Origin: DATMER01 sp034667225
GTDB lineage: Bacteria; Acidobacteriota; Thermoanaerobaculia; Multivoradales; UBA5704
NCBI GenBank assembly: GCA_034667225.1
Contig: JAXDKG010000020.1
Span: 186,001 to 250,000 of the forward strand
DNA length: 64,000 nt
Direction of reading: 5' to 3'
Shown in pieces: positions 51,101 through 57,959 of this stretch. The translations under genes and the position numbers were made by a program. The notes below the pieces were generated by a model that was given only the letters and a program-made list of their open reading frames with translations, did no database searches and was not told where the DNA came from. Numbering within the stretch: the first letter of the stretch is position 1; the number at the start of each line of letters is the position of its first letter.

Positions 51101-52442
51101 GGCCAGTACAGAAGCCCCGTCCGCCCATCCGGACCGCGCGATTCTCCGCCGCCTGCTTCAAGGCACGATTCCCCACGAAGAGGCCCGCGTCGCCATCCGC
51201 CACCTTCTGCAGGGCTGCGTCGCCTGCGCCCGCGAGATCGAGCGACTGAAACGGCCCTCGTCGCCGGTCAGCTACGACGAGGCGTTCAGCCGGATCCACA
51301 GCAAGATCGCCAGCGGCGGGCTGGAGGCGCTGCGGGGCAAGACCCTGGATCCATCGCCATCCCCGTCGCACCTCTACGCGGAGCTGCTCGCCCACGAAGC
51401 GGTCGAGGGGCTGGTCCAGGTCCACAGCACGAGGCGCTACGCCAGCCTGGCGCTCTGCGAGCTACTGCTCCGCAAGAGCCGGGACCTCGGCATCGACGAT
51501 CCCGAGCGGGCGCGCAAGGCCGCGGACCTCGCGGTCCAGGTCGCCGAGCAGCTCGACCTCGATCTCTATGGCGCTCCCGTGGTGCAGGACGTGCGCGCCA
51601 TGGCCTGGGCCTATCTCGCCGAGAGCCGCAGAGTGCAGGCCGAGGTGCAGCTCGCCGAAAGCTCCATGGACAAGGCCGAGCGGCTGCTGGAGGAAGGGAG
51701 CGGCGATCCTCTGGCCCGTGCCGAGCTGCTGACGCTCAAGGCCTCGCTGGCTGGCTATTGCGGCCGGTTCGACGAGGCGATCCGCATCCTCAACCGGGCC
51801 TCCTCGATCTACCGCCGGTTGGACGAGCGCCATCTCCTCGGCCGCACCCTGCTCAAGAAAGGGACCCTCCTCGGCAACGCCGGACAGCACACGACCGCCC
51901 TGCGCCTGATCCGCCGCAGCATCGACCTCATCGATCCGCCACGCGAGCCGCGCCTGATCGTCTGCGCCACCCACAACCTGATCTGGTTCCTCAATGAGAG
52001 TGGCCGCTCGGGCGAGGCCGACGCCTGCCTCGGCGGCGCCCGCCGGCTCTACGAGCAGGCGGGAGACCGCCGCCATCTGAGCCGGCTGCGCTGGCTGGAG
52101 GGCAAGCTCGCCTCCCGGCCCCGCGAAGCCGAAGGCGCGCTGCTGGCTGCCCGCGACGGGCTCGCGCGCGAGGGGCTCGTCTACGAGGCCGCCCTCGCCG
52201 CCATGGATCTCGCCGTGCTCTACGTGCAGGAGCGGCGGGAGGCCGACATGCTCCGCCAGGCCGACATGCTCTTCCCCCTCTTCCGCTCGGACGACATGTA
52301 CCGCGAGACCGCCACGGCCCTGCAATCTTTCCAGCAGCAGACCAGCCCCAAGGACACCGCGCGGCTCCTCGATGAGCTCTCGGACTGGGTCGAAAGGGCT
52401 CGCACTGAGAAGAACCCTCCGGGGCTGGCGCTGCCCTTATAA
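48156..52442 (+). CDS. Giant RelE-like/UvrD-helicase/TPR fusion protein, copy 2
   Basis: 1428 residues, collinear with copy 1 over the whole length. The N-terminal RelE-like part reads FPVLLHPDLYRRLRECGK and VYEARVDSGDRLLFTM. Helicase motifs are GSAGSGKTA (about 222), VVVCDEVQDL, LLTGDTQQTIQPSGFRW and YVAVTRSRRHL. The first TPR region is shorter than in copy 1 by one hairpin or so. RHLLQGCVACAREI near 1020 is the H-x4-C-x2-C counterpart, then the C-terminal TPR module (LLLRKSRDLGIDDPERARKAADLAVQVAEQ). The pair arose by tandem duplication and both copies keep the catalytic motifs, which argues for function. Confidence 0.88.
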   Translation: MLRRVGPERSTERFPVLLHPDLYRRLRECGKIARAAVWKTLSRLREGLWGGGTRVKRLRGVSRPVYEARVDSGDRLLFTMARSPLRDEPERSSPHLQIWDWVEHDDAERAARRNRSPEAEFLELETVEQFEIHEPPPHPGATFAEVGDETSEQLLQYLLPPEELDVAAEEAAIRWYLVEPGALADEQEFQRLFDQGGDELELKLSREQYRILASPGPLLLAGSAGSGKTAVAVHRLAAAPSSALCLSYSPALVEHARRLYSDIAAARGTGAGRQPDFFTFAELYRSLAKESETLEMTEPLFQEWFRRSGRPLDPALVWEELRSILKGACLALDRPMLHEAAYYELGKKRAPLFVDERPEIWRIAQRYQEWLGEEGRYDRIDLCRRAFSEIRQGRGRSWDVVVCDEVQDLTELEVAFVLALSRRPDLSGVLLTGDTQQTIQPSGFRWAEARRLATRIGRRKEAPPVLRLRRNLRSVRPLVELANALLLLRREVFGRTEEDEPEDAAVDGPVPIEVPAPEEDVLAAIEGFGPRCAVLTLDDAETERLRERLGTSRVFHVRDAKGLEFESVVLWKLLAPDQDLVQRFLRDSRLDREPRFKRLLQNLYVAVTRSRRHLVLYEGPEPHPFWGDQRFRARLEHEAVEALAHLFRPTASPAEWEREGNWFLERGHFRQAAECYRRAVRPEKEAEALARADEEREDWVAALTRWAGLRRAARQAPLLDRLGRLSEAAASYREAGLEREARACEARLLENRKAWKEAAGTWEALGRYEDAARCWERAAEGGRGLEAGEHEAAARCFRAAGQPKKAALALARHLEALGTWGRAAAAYRLAGRIQSSNLCRARALEEADRPAAAAVRRERLGEIEPAVALYAQAGRWLDVARLEPARPEPRRRLLPKLRELIEGREWDQADRLLRARREVLLDQLSGIPWFLLTQGERLVWQELRDLEKLERRLRALRTESRRKARPRRFTVRNPGTAPAPLQASTEAPSAHPDRAILRRLLQGTIPHEEARVAIRHLLQGCVACAREIERLKRPSSPVSYDEAFSRIHSKIASGGLEALRGKTLDPSPSPSHLYAELLAHEAVEGLVQVHSTRRYASLALCELLLRKSRDLGIDDPERARKAADLAVQVAEQLDLDLYGAPVVQDVRAMAWAYLAESRRVQAEVQLAESSMDKAERLLEEGSGDPLARAELLTLKASLAGYCGRFDEAIRILNRASSIYRRLDERHLLGRTLLKKGTLLGNAGQHTTALRLIRRSIDLIDPPREPRLIVCATHNLIWFLNESGRSGEADACLGGARRLYEQAGDRRHLSRLRWLEGKLASRPREAEGALLAARDGLAREGLVYEAALAAMDLAVLYVQERREADMLRQADMLFPLFRSDDMYRETATALQSFQQQTSPKDTARLLDELSDWVERARTEKNPPGLALPL

Positions 52443-52443
52443 T
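52438..52443 (+). promoter_or_regulatory. -10 hexamer TATAAT before the M20 gene
   Basis: A perfect TATAAT ends 8 nt before GTG 52452, overlapping the stop of the giant protein copy 2. No Shine-Dalgarno. Confidence 0.5.
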
Positions 52444-52451
52444 CCCGGCCG

Positions 52452-53612
52452 GTGACCGCCCACCTTTCCGACGCCGATCTCCTTGCCCGCCTGGTCGCTT
52501 TCGATACGACCAGCCGGAACAGCAACCTCCCGCTGGCCGACTTCCTAGCCGATTATCTCGACCGGCCCGGCATACGGGTCGAGCGCAACCCCTCGGCCGA
52601 CGGCAACAAGGTCAACCTGATCGCGTGGGTCGGCCCTGATCCCCAGGGGGATCGCAAAGGCTTGGTGCTCTCCGGGCACATGGACACAGTCCCCGCCGAG
52701 GAGGCGGGCTGGGAGAGCGATCCGTTCTCCCTTGCCGACAAAGGCGACCGCTGGGTCGCCCGCGGCGCCTGCGACATGAAGGGATTCCTTGCCCTCGCTA
52801 CCAATCTTGCCGTCGAGATCTCCAGGACCCGCGGCCTGATGCGCGCGCCCCTGGCCCTGGTCTTCACTTATGACGAGGAGGTCGGCACCCTGGGTGCCCG
52901 GCGCCTGACCGAGACCTTTCGCGGCATTCTTCCCCGGAGCGCCGTCATCGGCGAGCCCACGTCCCTGCGGGTGGCGCGCGTGCACAAGGGTCATCTGAAG
53001 ATGCGGATCACGCTCCACGGCAAGAGCGCTCACAGCGGCTATCCTCATTTGGGTGCCAATGCGATCGAGCCGGCTGGCCGGGTGATCGCGGCCCTCACCA
53101 GCCTGCGCCAGGAGCTCGCAGCCGAGCTCACTGCCAACAGCAAGCTCTTCCCGGAGGTCCCCTTCGTGCCGCTGAACGTCGGAACCGTGCACGGCGGCTC
53201 GGCCATCAACGTGGTACCCGACCGCTGCGAGGTCGAAGTCGGGGTGCGACCTTTGCCCGGCGTTGATTCCGAGGAGCTGGCCGAGCGCATCCGCCGCGCC
53301 GCCCGCGAGGCCGCTGCCCCGTTCGATCCCGACCTGGAGATCCTCTCCGACAGCCCGCCCATGCTCCTGGATGAGACATCGCCGATCCATCGCCATCTCT
53401 GCGCCCTCGTCGGCCAAAGGACGGGTGGCAGCGTCTCCTTCGCGACCGACGCCGGCTGGCTCCAGCGCCTGGGCATGGACTGCGTCATCTTCGGACCCGG
53501 CTCCATCGAGGTTGCTCACAAGCCGAACGAGCACCTCCCCAAGGACGAATTCGCCGCCGCCCGGGGCTTGCTGGACGCGACCGTCCGCCGCTTCTGCCAG
53601 GAGACGGCATGA
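52452..53612 (+). CDS. M20 family deacylase, ArgE/acetylornithine deacetylase-like
   Basis: 386 residues from GTG 52452. Metal and catalytic motifs are LVLSGHMDTVPAEE, RGACDMKGFLAL, FTYDEEVGTLGAR and the C-terminal VAHKPNEHL. The lid domain has HGKSAHSGYPHLGANAI. ArgE removes acetyl groups from acetylornithine or other N-acyl amino acids. No arg genes are near. Its stop overlaps the hutF start by 4 nt, so it may act in histidine degradation, for example on an N-acyl-glutamate (inference). Confidence 0.9.
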   Translation: MTAHLSDADLLARLVAFDTTSRNSNLPLADFLADYLDRPGIRVERNPSADGNKVNLIAWVGPDPQGDRKGLVLSGHMDTVPAEEAGWESDPFSLADKGDRWVARGACDMKGFLALATNLAVEISRTRGLMRAPLALVFTYDEEVGTLGARRLTETFRGILPRSAVIGEPTSLRVARVHKGHLKMRITLHGKSAHSGYPHLGANAIEPAGRVIAALTSLRQELAAELTANSKLFPEVPFVPLNVGTVHGGSAINVVPDRCEVEVGVRPLPGVDSEELAERIRRAAREAAAPFDPDLEILSDSPPMLLDETSPIHRHLCALVGQRTGGSVSFATDAGWLQRLGMDCVIFGPGSIEVAHKPNEHLPKDEFAAARGLLDATVRRFCQETA

Positions 53613-54859
53613 GCGTGCTCGAAGCCGACTGGACCTGGACCGGCGAGCGCTTCGAACGTGGCATTCAGGTCCGGATCGAGCAAGGCCGCATCGCCGAGGT
53701 GGGGACTCTCGGCTCTCCGGACCAGAAGTTGGAAGGCCGGGCACTCCTCCCCGGGATGATCTCCTCCCACTCCCATGCCTTCCAGCGCGGCCTGCGCGGC
53801 CGGGGGGAGCGCTTCCCCGCCGGCTCCGGCAGCTTCTGGACCTGGCGCGAGGCGATGTACGGCCTCGTGGACCGGCTCGGCCCCGACGAGTTCCAGGCCC
53901 TCTGTCTGCAAAACTTTCGGGAGATGCGCTCCGCGGGCATCACCTGCGTAGGCGAGTTCCACTACTTCCATCACGGGCCGGAGCTGGACGGATGGGCCTG
54001 CGACGAGCGGGTGCTCCGCGCCGCGGCCGAGGCGGGAATCCGGATCGCGCTGCTGCAGTCCTACTATCGTACCGGCGCCATCGGGCAGCCCCTGGAAGGG
54101 GGACAGCGCCGCTTCGATGGATTGTCGCCCGCGGCCTTCTGGGAGCAGGTGGACCGGATCGGCTCGCTCCTCGATCCCGCGACCCAGACCCTCGGCGCCT
54201 CGGTCCACAGCCTGCGGGCAGCGGGGCTGGACGATCTGCGCAGCATCTACGACGAGGCCCGCCGCCGCGACCTGGTCTTCCACATCCACGTGGAGGAGCA
54301 GCGCCGGGAGATCGAGGAAGCGCTCGCCTACTACGGCCAGCGGCCCATGCAGCTCCTCCTGGAGACCCTGGGCACTGCGACCGACGTCACCGCCATCCAC
54401 TGCACCCACACCGACGCCGAGGACATGGACCGCTTCCTGGCGGGCGGCGGCACGGTCTGCCTCTGCCCCCTCACCGAAGGCAATCTGGGTGACGGAATCC
54501 CTGGAAAGATCCTCTCGCCCTGCATCGGGACCGACTCGAACGCGAGGCTCTCCATGCTGGAGGAGATGCGTTGGCTCGAGTATGGGCAGCGGCTCGCCAC
54601 CGAGAGCCGCGGCGTGCGCCGCGACCACGAAGGCCAGGTGGCAAGGGTCCTCTTCGAGGCCGCCACGGTCAACGGCGCGCAGGCCCTCGGCGTTGACGCC
54701 GGCCGCATCGCGCCCGGCTGCTGGGCGGATTTCGTCGCGATCGACTTGGGCGCCCCATCCCTAGCCGGCTGGGAGCCCGACACACTGCTGGATTCCCTCG
54801 TCTTCGGAGCCGGAGACGAAGCGATCGCCGCCACCTGCGTGGGCGGCAAGTGGAGCTAG
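53609..54859 (+). CDS. hutF: Formimidoylglutamate deiminase
   Basis: 416 residues, an amidohydrolase. Metal ligands are in LLPGMISSHSHAFQRGLRG, the mid-chain VFHIHVEEQ and IHCTHTDAEDM, and the late Asp in IGTDSNARLSMLEEMR. GEFHYFHHGP is typical of HutF. The enzyme turns N-formimidoyl-glutamate into N-formylglutamate and ammonia in the five-step histidine degradation route. HutG would finish the route but is not seen; the coupled M20 enzyme upstream could substitute. It is convergent with the small toxin-like gene, overlapping by 4 nt. Confidence 0.93.
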   Translation: MSVLEADWTWTGERFERGIQVRIEQGRIAEVGTLGSPDQKLEGRALLPGMISSHSHAFQRGLRGRGERFPAGSGSFWTWREAMYGLVDRLGPDEFQALCLQNFREMRSAGITCVGEFHYFHHGPELDGWACDERVLRAAAEAGIRIALLQSYYRTGAIGQPLEGGQRRFDGLSPAAFWEQVDRIGSLLDPATQTLGASVHSLRAAGLDDLRSIYDEARRRDLVFHIHVEEQRREIEEALAYYGQRPMQLLLETLGTATDVTAIHCTHTDAEDMDRFLAGGGTVCLCPLTEGNLGDGIPGKILSPCIGTDSNARLSMLEEMRWLEYGQRLATESRGVRRDHEGQVARVLFEAATVNGAQALGVDAGRIAPGCWADFVAIDLGAPSLAGWEPDTLLDSLVFGAGDEAIAATCVGGKWS

Positions 54860-55164
54860 CTGTAAGCGGAGTCGTGGTCCGGGTGAAGGGAGACCAGCCG
54901 GAGCCAATCGTTTTCCCGATAGCAGATGGCCCGGAAAGCCTTTCCCATCCGAATGCTGTAGAGCCGCTCCTGCCCGGAGCCGATCTTGGAATGGACCGCT
55001 TCCCAATGCAGTCCGGAGTCCCTGTACACCTGATCCCAGCTCATCTCCGAGAGCTTCCGAAGCGTGAGCAGCACCCCGTGCTGCTCACCTTTCGGGAGCG
55101 AGAAGAGCTGACGCTGGAAAGTGGGGCTATTGAGATCGAGACGAACCCTGGCGCTTGCGCTCAC
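54856..55164 (-). CDS. RelE/ParE-like toxin
   Basis: 102 residues. The pattern VLLTLRKLSEMSWDQVYRDSG, then ERLYSIRMGKAFRAICYRENDWLRLVSLHPDHDSAYS is that of a RelE-superfamily ribosome- or gyrase-directed toxin. It is the second gene of the pair, overlapping the antitoxin gene's 3' end by 38 nt. Activity is not testable from sequence. Confidence 0.8.
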   Translation of the reverse strand: MSASARVRLDLNSPTFQRQLFSLPKGEQHGVLLTLRKLSEMSWDQVYRDSGLHWEAVHSKIGSGQERLYSIRMGKAFRAICYRENDWLRLVSLHPDHDSAYS

Positions 55165-55411
55165 CCAAACTCTCCTCTAGCTCATCCAGGTCCGTTTCGC
55201 GGGGCGGATTCTGCCTCATCCACGCCAGGGACTCCTCAATTTGTGCCTTGACCCCCGGCTCGTGCAGCCATAGCTCGTTGTCAGCGATAAACTGGCCCGC
55301 TTTGATCATCCACACTCCGGGCTCCAACTCCTCCACGAAAACCTGCCGACCCGCGTACTGCTTTCCGAGGGAGATCTGCCCACTGTTGCCGACGGTCTTG
55401 ATGGAAGCCAT
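55127..55411 (-). CDS. Antitoxin-like protein, AbrB-like N-terminus
   Basis: 94 residues; AGGAGG lies about 10 nt before ATG 55411. The N-terminus ASIKTVGNSGQISLGKQYAGRQVFVEELEPGVWMI resembles a SpoVT/AbrB swapped-hairpin DNA-binding domain. The C-terminal part is acidic and helical (IEESLAWMRQNPPRETDLDELEESLGERK), as expected for the toxin-neutralising tail. It precedes and overlaps the RelE-like gene. Confidence 0.8.
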   Translation of the reverse strand: MASIKTVGNSGQISLGKQYAGRQVFVEELEPGVWMIKAGQFIADNELWLHEPGVKAQIEESLAWMRQNPPRETDLDELEESLGERKRQGSSRSQ

Positions 55412-55472
55412 ACGACTCGTCCTCCTTCATGCGGCATTATGGCATGGTCCAGAGGTTCGGCCAGGCATCGGA

Positions 55473-55478
55473 TAGAAT
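55473..55478 (+). promoter_or_regulatory. -10 hexamer TAGAAT, HMCES/YedK gene
   Basis: TAGAAT ends 6 nt before ATG 55485; no Shine-Dalgarno. Confidence 0.45.
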
Positions 55479-55484
55479 CTTCCC

Positions 55485-56162
55485 ATGTGCGGACGCTACA
55501 CCCTGAGCTCGAAAGGCGACGAGCTGGCCCTTCTGTTCGACCTGATTCACGTTCCCGAGGTCCTGCCGCGGTACAACCTAGCGCCGACGCAGGAAGCGGC
55601 GGTGGTGCGGGTCGAGCGGCACGGCGAGCCCCGGCGGCTCGATCTGCTGCGCTGGGGGCTCATCCCCTACTGGGCCAAGGAGGCGAGCATCGGCAACCGG
55701 ATGATCAACGCCCGCGCCGAGAGCGTGGCCGAGAAGCCCTCCTATCGCTGGAGCTTCCGCAAGAAACGCTGCCTCATCCCAGCCGACGGCTTCTATGAAT
55801 GGAAGAAGGAGGGCAAGGCGAAGCAGCCTTACCTGATCCGGCGCAAGGACGGCCAGCCCTTCGCCTTCGCTGGTCTCTGGGACCGTTGGCAGGACCCCGA
55901 GCGCGGGCCGCTCGACACCTTCACCATCCTGACCACCGACGCCAACGAGCTGATCCGCCCTCTCCACGATCGCATGCCCGTCATCCTGGACCGCAAGGAC
56001 TTCGACCTCTGGCTCGATCCGGCGTTCGAGGACCGCGAACGCCTGCAGCCGCTGCTCGCGCCGTTCGATCCGCAGCAGATGGAGACGTTCCCGGTGAGCC
56101 GGACGGTGAACAGCCCGGCCAACGACGTGGCCGATTGCATCGCGCCGCTCGTGGAGGATTAG
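55485..56162 (+). CDS. yedK: HMCES/YedK family abasic-site protein
   Basis: 225 residues, an SRAP-domain protein. All four active-site positions of YedK can be placed: Cys2 (after Met removal it attacks the abasic site), Asn75 in MINARAES, Glu105 in GFYEWKK and His161 in PLHDRMPVIL. It forms a thiazolidine DNA-protein crosslink that shields abasic sites in single-stranded DNA. The start is fixed by the need for Cys2. It overlaps the convergent DUF456 gene by 4 nt. Confidence 0.96.
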   Translation: MCGRYTLSSKGDELALLFDLIHVPEVLPRYNLAPTQEAAVVRVERHGEPRRLDLLRWGLIPYWAKEASIGNRMINARAESVAEKPSYRWSFRKKRCLIPADGFYEWKKEGKAKQPYLIRRKDGQPFAFAGLWDRWQDPERGPLDTFTILTTDANELIRPLHDRMPVILDRKDFDLWLDPAFEDRERLQPLLAPFDPQQMETFPVSRTVNSPANDVADCIAPLVED

Positions 56163-56638
56163 AGAAGGTAGGCGGTCACGAAGAGCCCGACCATCGCGAA
56201 GATGACGGCGAGCTTGCCGGCGGTGCCGACGATCAGCCCGACCCAGGTGCCGATCCCCACCTTGCCGGCCTGCTCCCAGTTGCGCCGCGACAGATACTCC
56301 CCGAGCACGGCCCCCGCGAACGGCCCGAGCAGCAGGCCGGGGAGGCTGAAGAAGAGCCCCACGATCGTGCCCACCGCCGCGCCGACGATGGCCAGCTTGC
56401 TCGCTCCCACCCGTTTCGCCCCCATCCCTGCCGCCGCGATCTCGATGACGAAGGTCAGGAGCATGAGCAGGAAGAGCAGCGTGAGCGTGAACCACCCCAC
56501 CTTCTGAAAGTGATCGGTCCACGCCGCAATCAGCAAACCGACGAAGACGAGGGGCGCCCCGGGCAGCGCGGGGAGGATCGTCCCCGCCAAGCCGGCGAGG
56601 ACGAGCGCGATGGCGACGACCCAGGGCAATGTGATCAA
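56159..56638 (-). CDS. DUF456 membrane protein
   Basis: 159 residues from TTG 56638, which overlaps the DUF4349 stop (TTGA). It has about four to five membrane segments with glycine-rich turns: GLAGTILPALPGAPLVFVG, AKRVGASKLAIVGAAVGTI and GPFAGAVLGEYLSRRN are typical of DUF456. The frame is open much further upstream, but that part is antisense-type composition inside the DUF4349 gene. The function is unknown. Last gene of the four-gene unit from 60034. Confidence 0.85.
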   Translation of the reverse strand: MITLPWVVAIALVLAGLAGTILPALPGAPLVFVGLLIAAWTDHFQKVGWFTLTLLFLLMLLTFVIEIAAAGMGAKRVGASKLAIVGAAVGTIVGLFFSLPGLLLGPFAGAVLGEYLSRRNWEQAGKVGIGTWVGLIVGTAGKLAVIFAMVGLFVTAYLL

Positions 56639-57519
56639 GCAGTCTCCTGTTTTTTCGGCCCCCACCGCTTCCATGCCTTGCGCAACAGCAGGACGGGGAT
56701 GAGGATCACGAGCGCGACCGGCAGGGCCGCGACGACCAGGAAGATCAGCACGTCCGCCAGCCCCTTGAGGAACCCTACCAGAACGCTGAAGGAGCTGCGG
56801 ACCGTCTCGTTCGGACGCCAGCCACCGGCCGCGATCGGCTTCCCCGCCGCGTCCGGCTCCAGGGTGAGCTGGATCGTCGAAAGGCCGACCAGTTCCTGCA
56901 GCGCGTTGAGCTGTCCCTGGATCTGCTCGATCTGGGTGCGGACCCCCGTCAACTCGCGGTAGATCTCCATCACGTCGCCGACCTTGCGCGAGCGCTCCCG
57001 CGACTCGGCAAGCAGCTCGCGCAGCTCCGTTTCGGTGGCCTGGAGCGATTGCATCCTGGCTGCCAGGTCCACGTACTGGCCGGTGACGTCCTCGGTGGAC
57101 ATCTGCTCCCGCTCGATCCGGAGCGCGATTCCGCGGATTTCCTCCCGCGCCCGGTCGAGCCGCTCCGCGGGTACCCGCAGCGTCATTTGATAGTGCAGGA
57201 CGCCTTCGCTGCGGCCGGCGTTCAGGTCCGACACGAAGCCGCCCAAGGAGGCCGCGAGCTGCTGAAGCCGCTGGGCCGCGGCCTCCGTGTCCTTCACCAC
57301 CAAGTGGACGTCGAGCCGGCGGATCAGCTTCCGGCTCCGGACGGCTGCCAGCGGAATAGCATCCGCCGGAGCCCCGGCGGGCGCCGCGGACCGGGTTGCC
57401 GCCGTCTCCGTCATCGCGGTGTCGGCCACCGGGGCAGCAGCTTCCTCTCCCATCTCCGCCTTGCTGCAACCACCGGACAGCGCCAACAGCAACGCGATCA
57501 CAAGCCACGGGCTCTTCAT
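56635..57519 (-). CDS. DUF4349 lipoprotein
   Basis: 294 residues. The lipobox is LALSGGC, followed by an Ala-rich linker. DUF4349 covers about 65-265: RKLIRRLDVHLVVKDTEAAAQRLQQLAASLGGFV, VPAERLDRAREEIRGI and a central coiled coil (LAARMQSLQATETELRELLAESRERSRKVGDVMEIYREL). A C-terminal membrane segment (VLIFLVVAALPVALVILIPVLLL) and a basic end follow. It likely spans from lipid anchor to inner membrane. Its ATG overlaps the stop of the small membrane protein gene upstream. Confidence 0.88.
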   Translation of the reverse strand: MKSPWLVIALLLALSGGCSKAEMGEEAAAPVADTAMTETAATRSAAPAGAPADAIPLAAVRSRKLIRRLDVHLVVKDTEAAAQRLQQLAASLGGFVSDLNAGRSEGVLHYQMTLRVPAERLDRAREEIRGIALRIEREQMSTEDVTGQYVDLAARMQSLQATETELRELLAESRERSRKVGDVMEIYRELTGVRTQIEQIQGQLNALQELVGLSTIQLTLEPDAAGKPIAAGGWRPNETVRSSFSVLVGFLKGLADVLIFLVVAALPVALVILIPVLLLRKAWKRWGPKKQETA

Positions 57520-57959
57520 GGGATCTCCTTGGAAACGGACGCCGCTTCAATCGTCTTCAGGATGGATCGGTACGCCCGGTAGTCCAAAACGAAGGCGAGC
57601 ACCATGGCAGGGACCGCGATCAGGAGCAGGAGGTGCTCCGGCAGGGCCTGCAAGTACCTTCGCAGACCCGACAGGAACGGCGTCAGCTCCGCCGGCTCCA
57701 TCGCGCCAATAACCTCCACCAGGAAGAACGAAGCGGCCGCCACACCTACCAATAGACCCGCGAGGGTGGCTAAGAGATAACCAAGGAAGAGAAGCCGATG
57801 GTACCGCCGGAGGCCCTCCTCCCCTTCCGGGGTTTCCCGCAGGACCGTGCGGAGGTTGGCGTGGGCGGTGCCGGTGCGGTTGAAGGCGCGGCGCGGCTCC
57901 GAGCCGCCGACCGTGAGCCGCGCCTTGCTCAGACCCAGATAGGAATGCCGGTCCAGCAT
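57516..57959 (-). CDS. Small two-segment membrane protein
   Basis: 147 residues from ATG 57959, which overlaps the S9 peptidase stop by one base (TGATG). A soluble N-terminus (LGLSKARLTVGGSEPRRAFN) and ETPEGEEGLRRYHR precede two hydrophobic helices: FLGYLLATLAGLLVGVAAASFF and LLLLIAVPAMVLAFVL. I recognise no family. Overlaps at both ends couple it to the peptidase and the DUF4349 lipoprotein. Confidence 0.75.
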   Translation of the reverse strand: MLDRHSYLGLSKARLTVGGSEPRRAFNRTGTAHANLRTVLRETPEGEEGLRRYHRLLFLGYLLATLAGLLVGVAAASFFLVEVIGAMEPAELTPFLSGLRRYLQALPEHLLLLIAVPAMVLAFVLDYRAYRSILKTIEAASVSKEIP

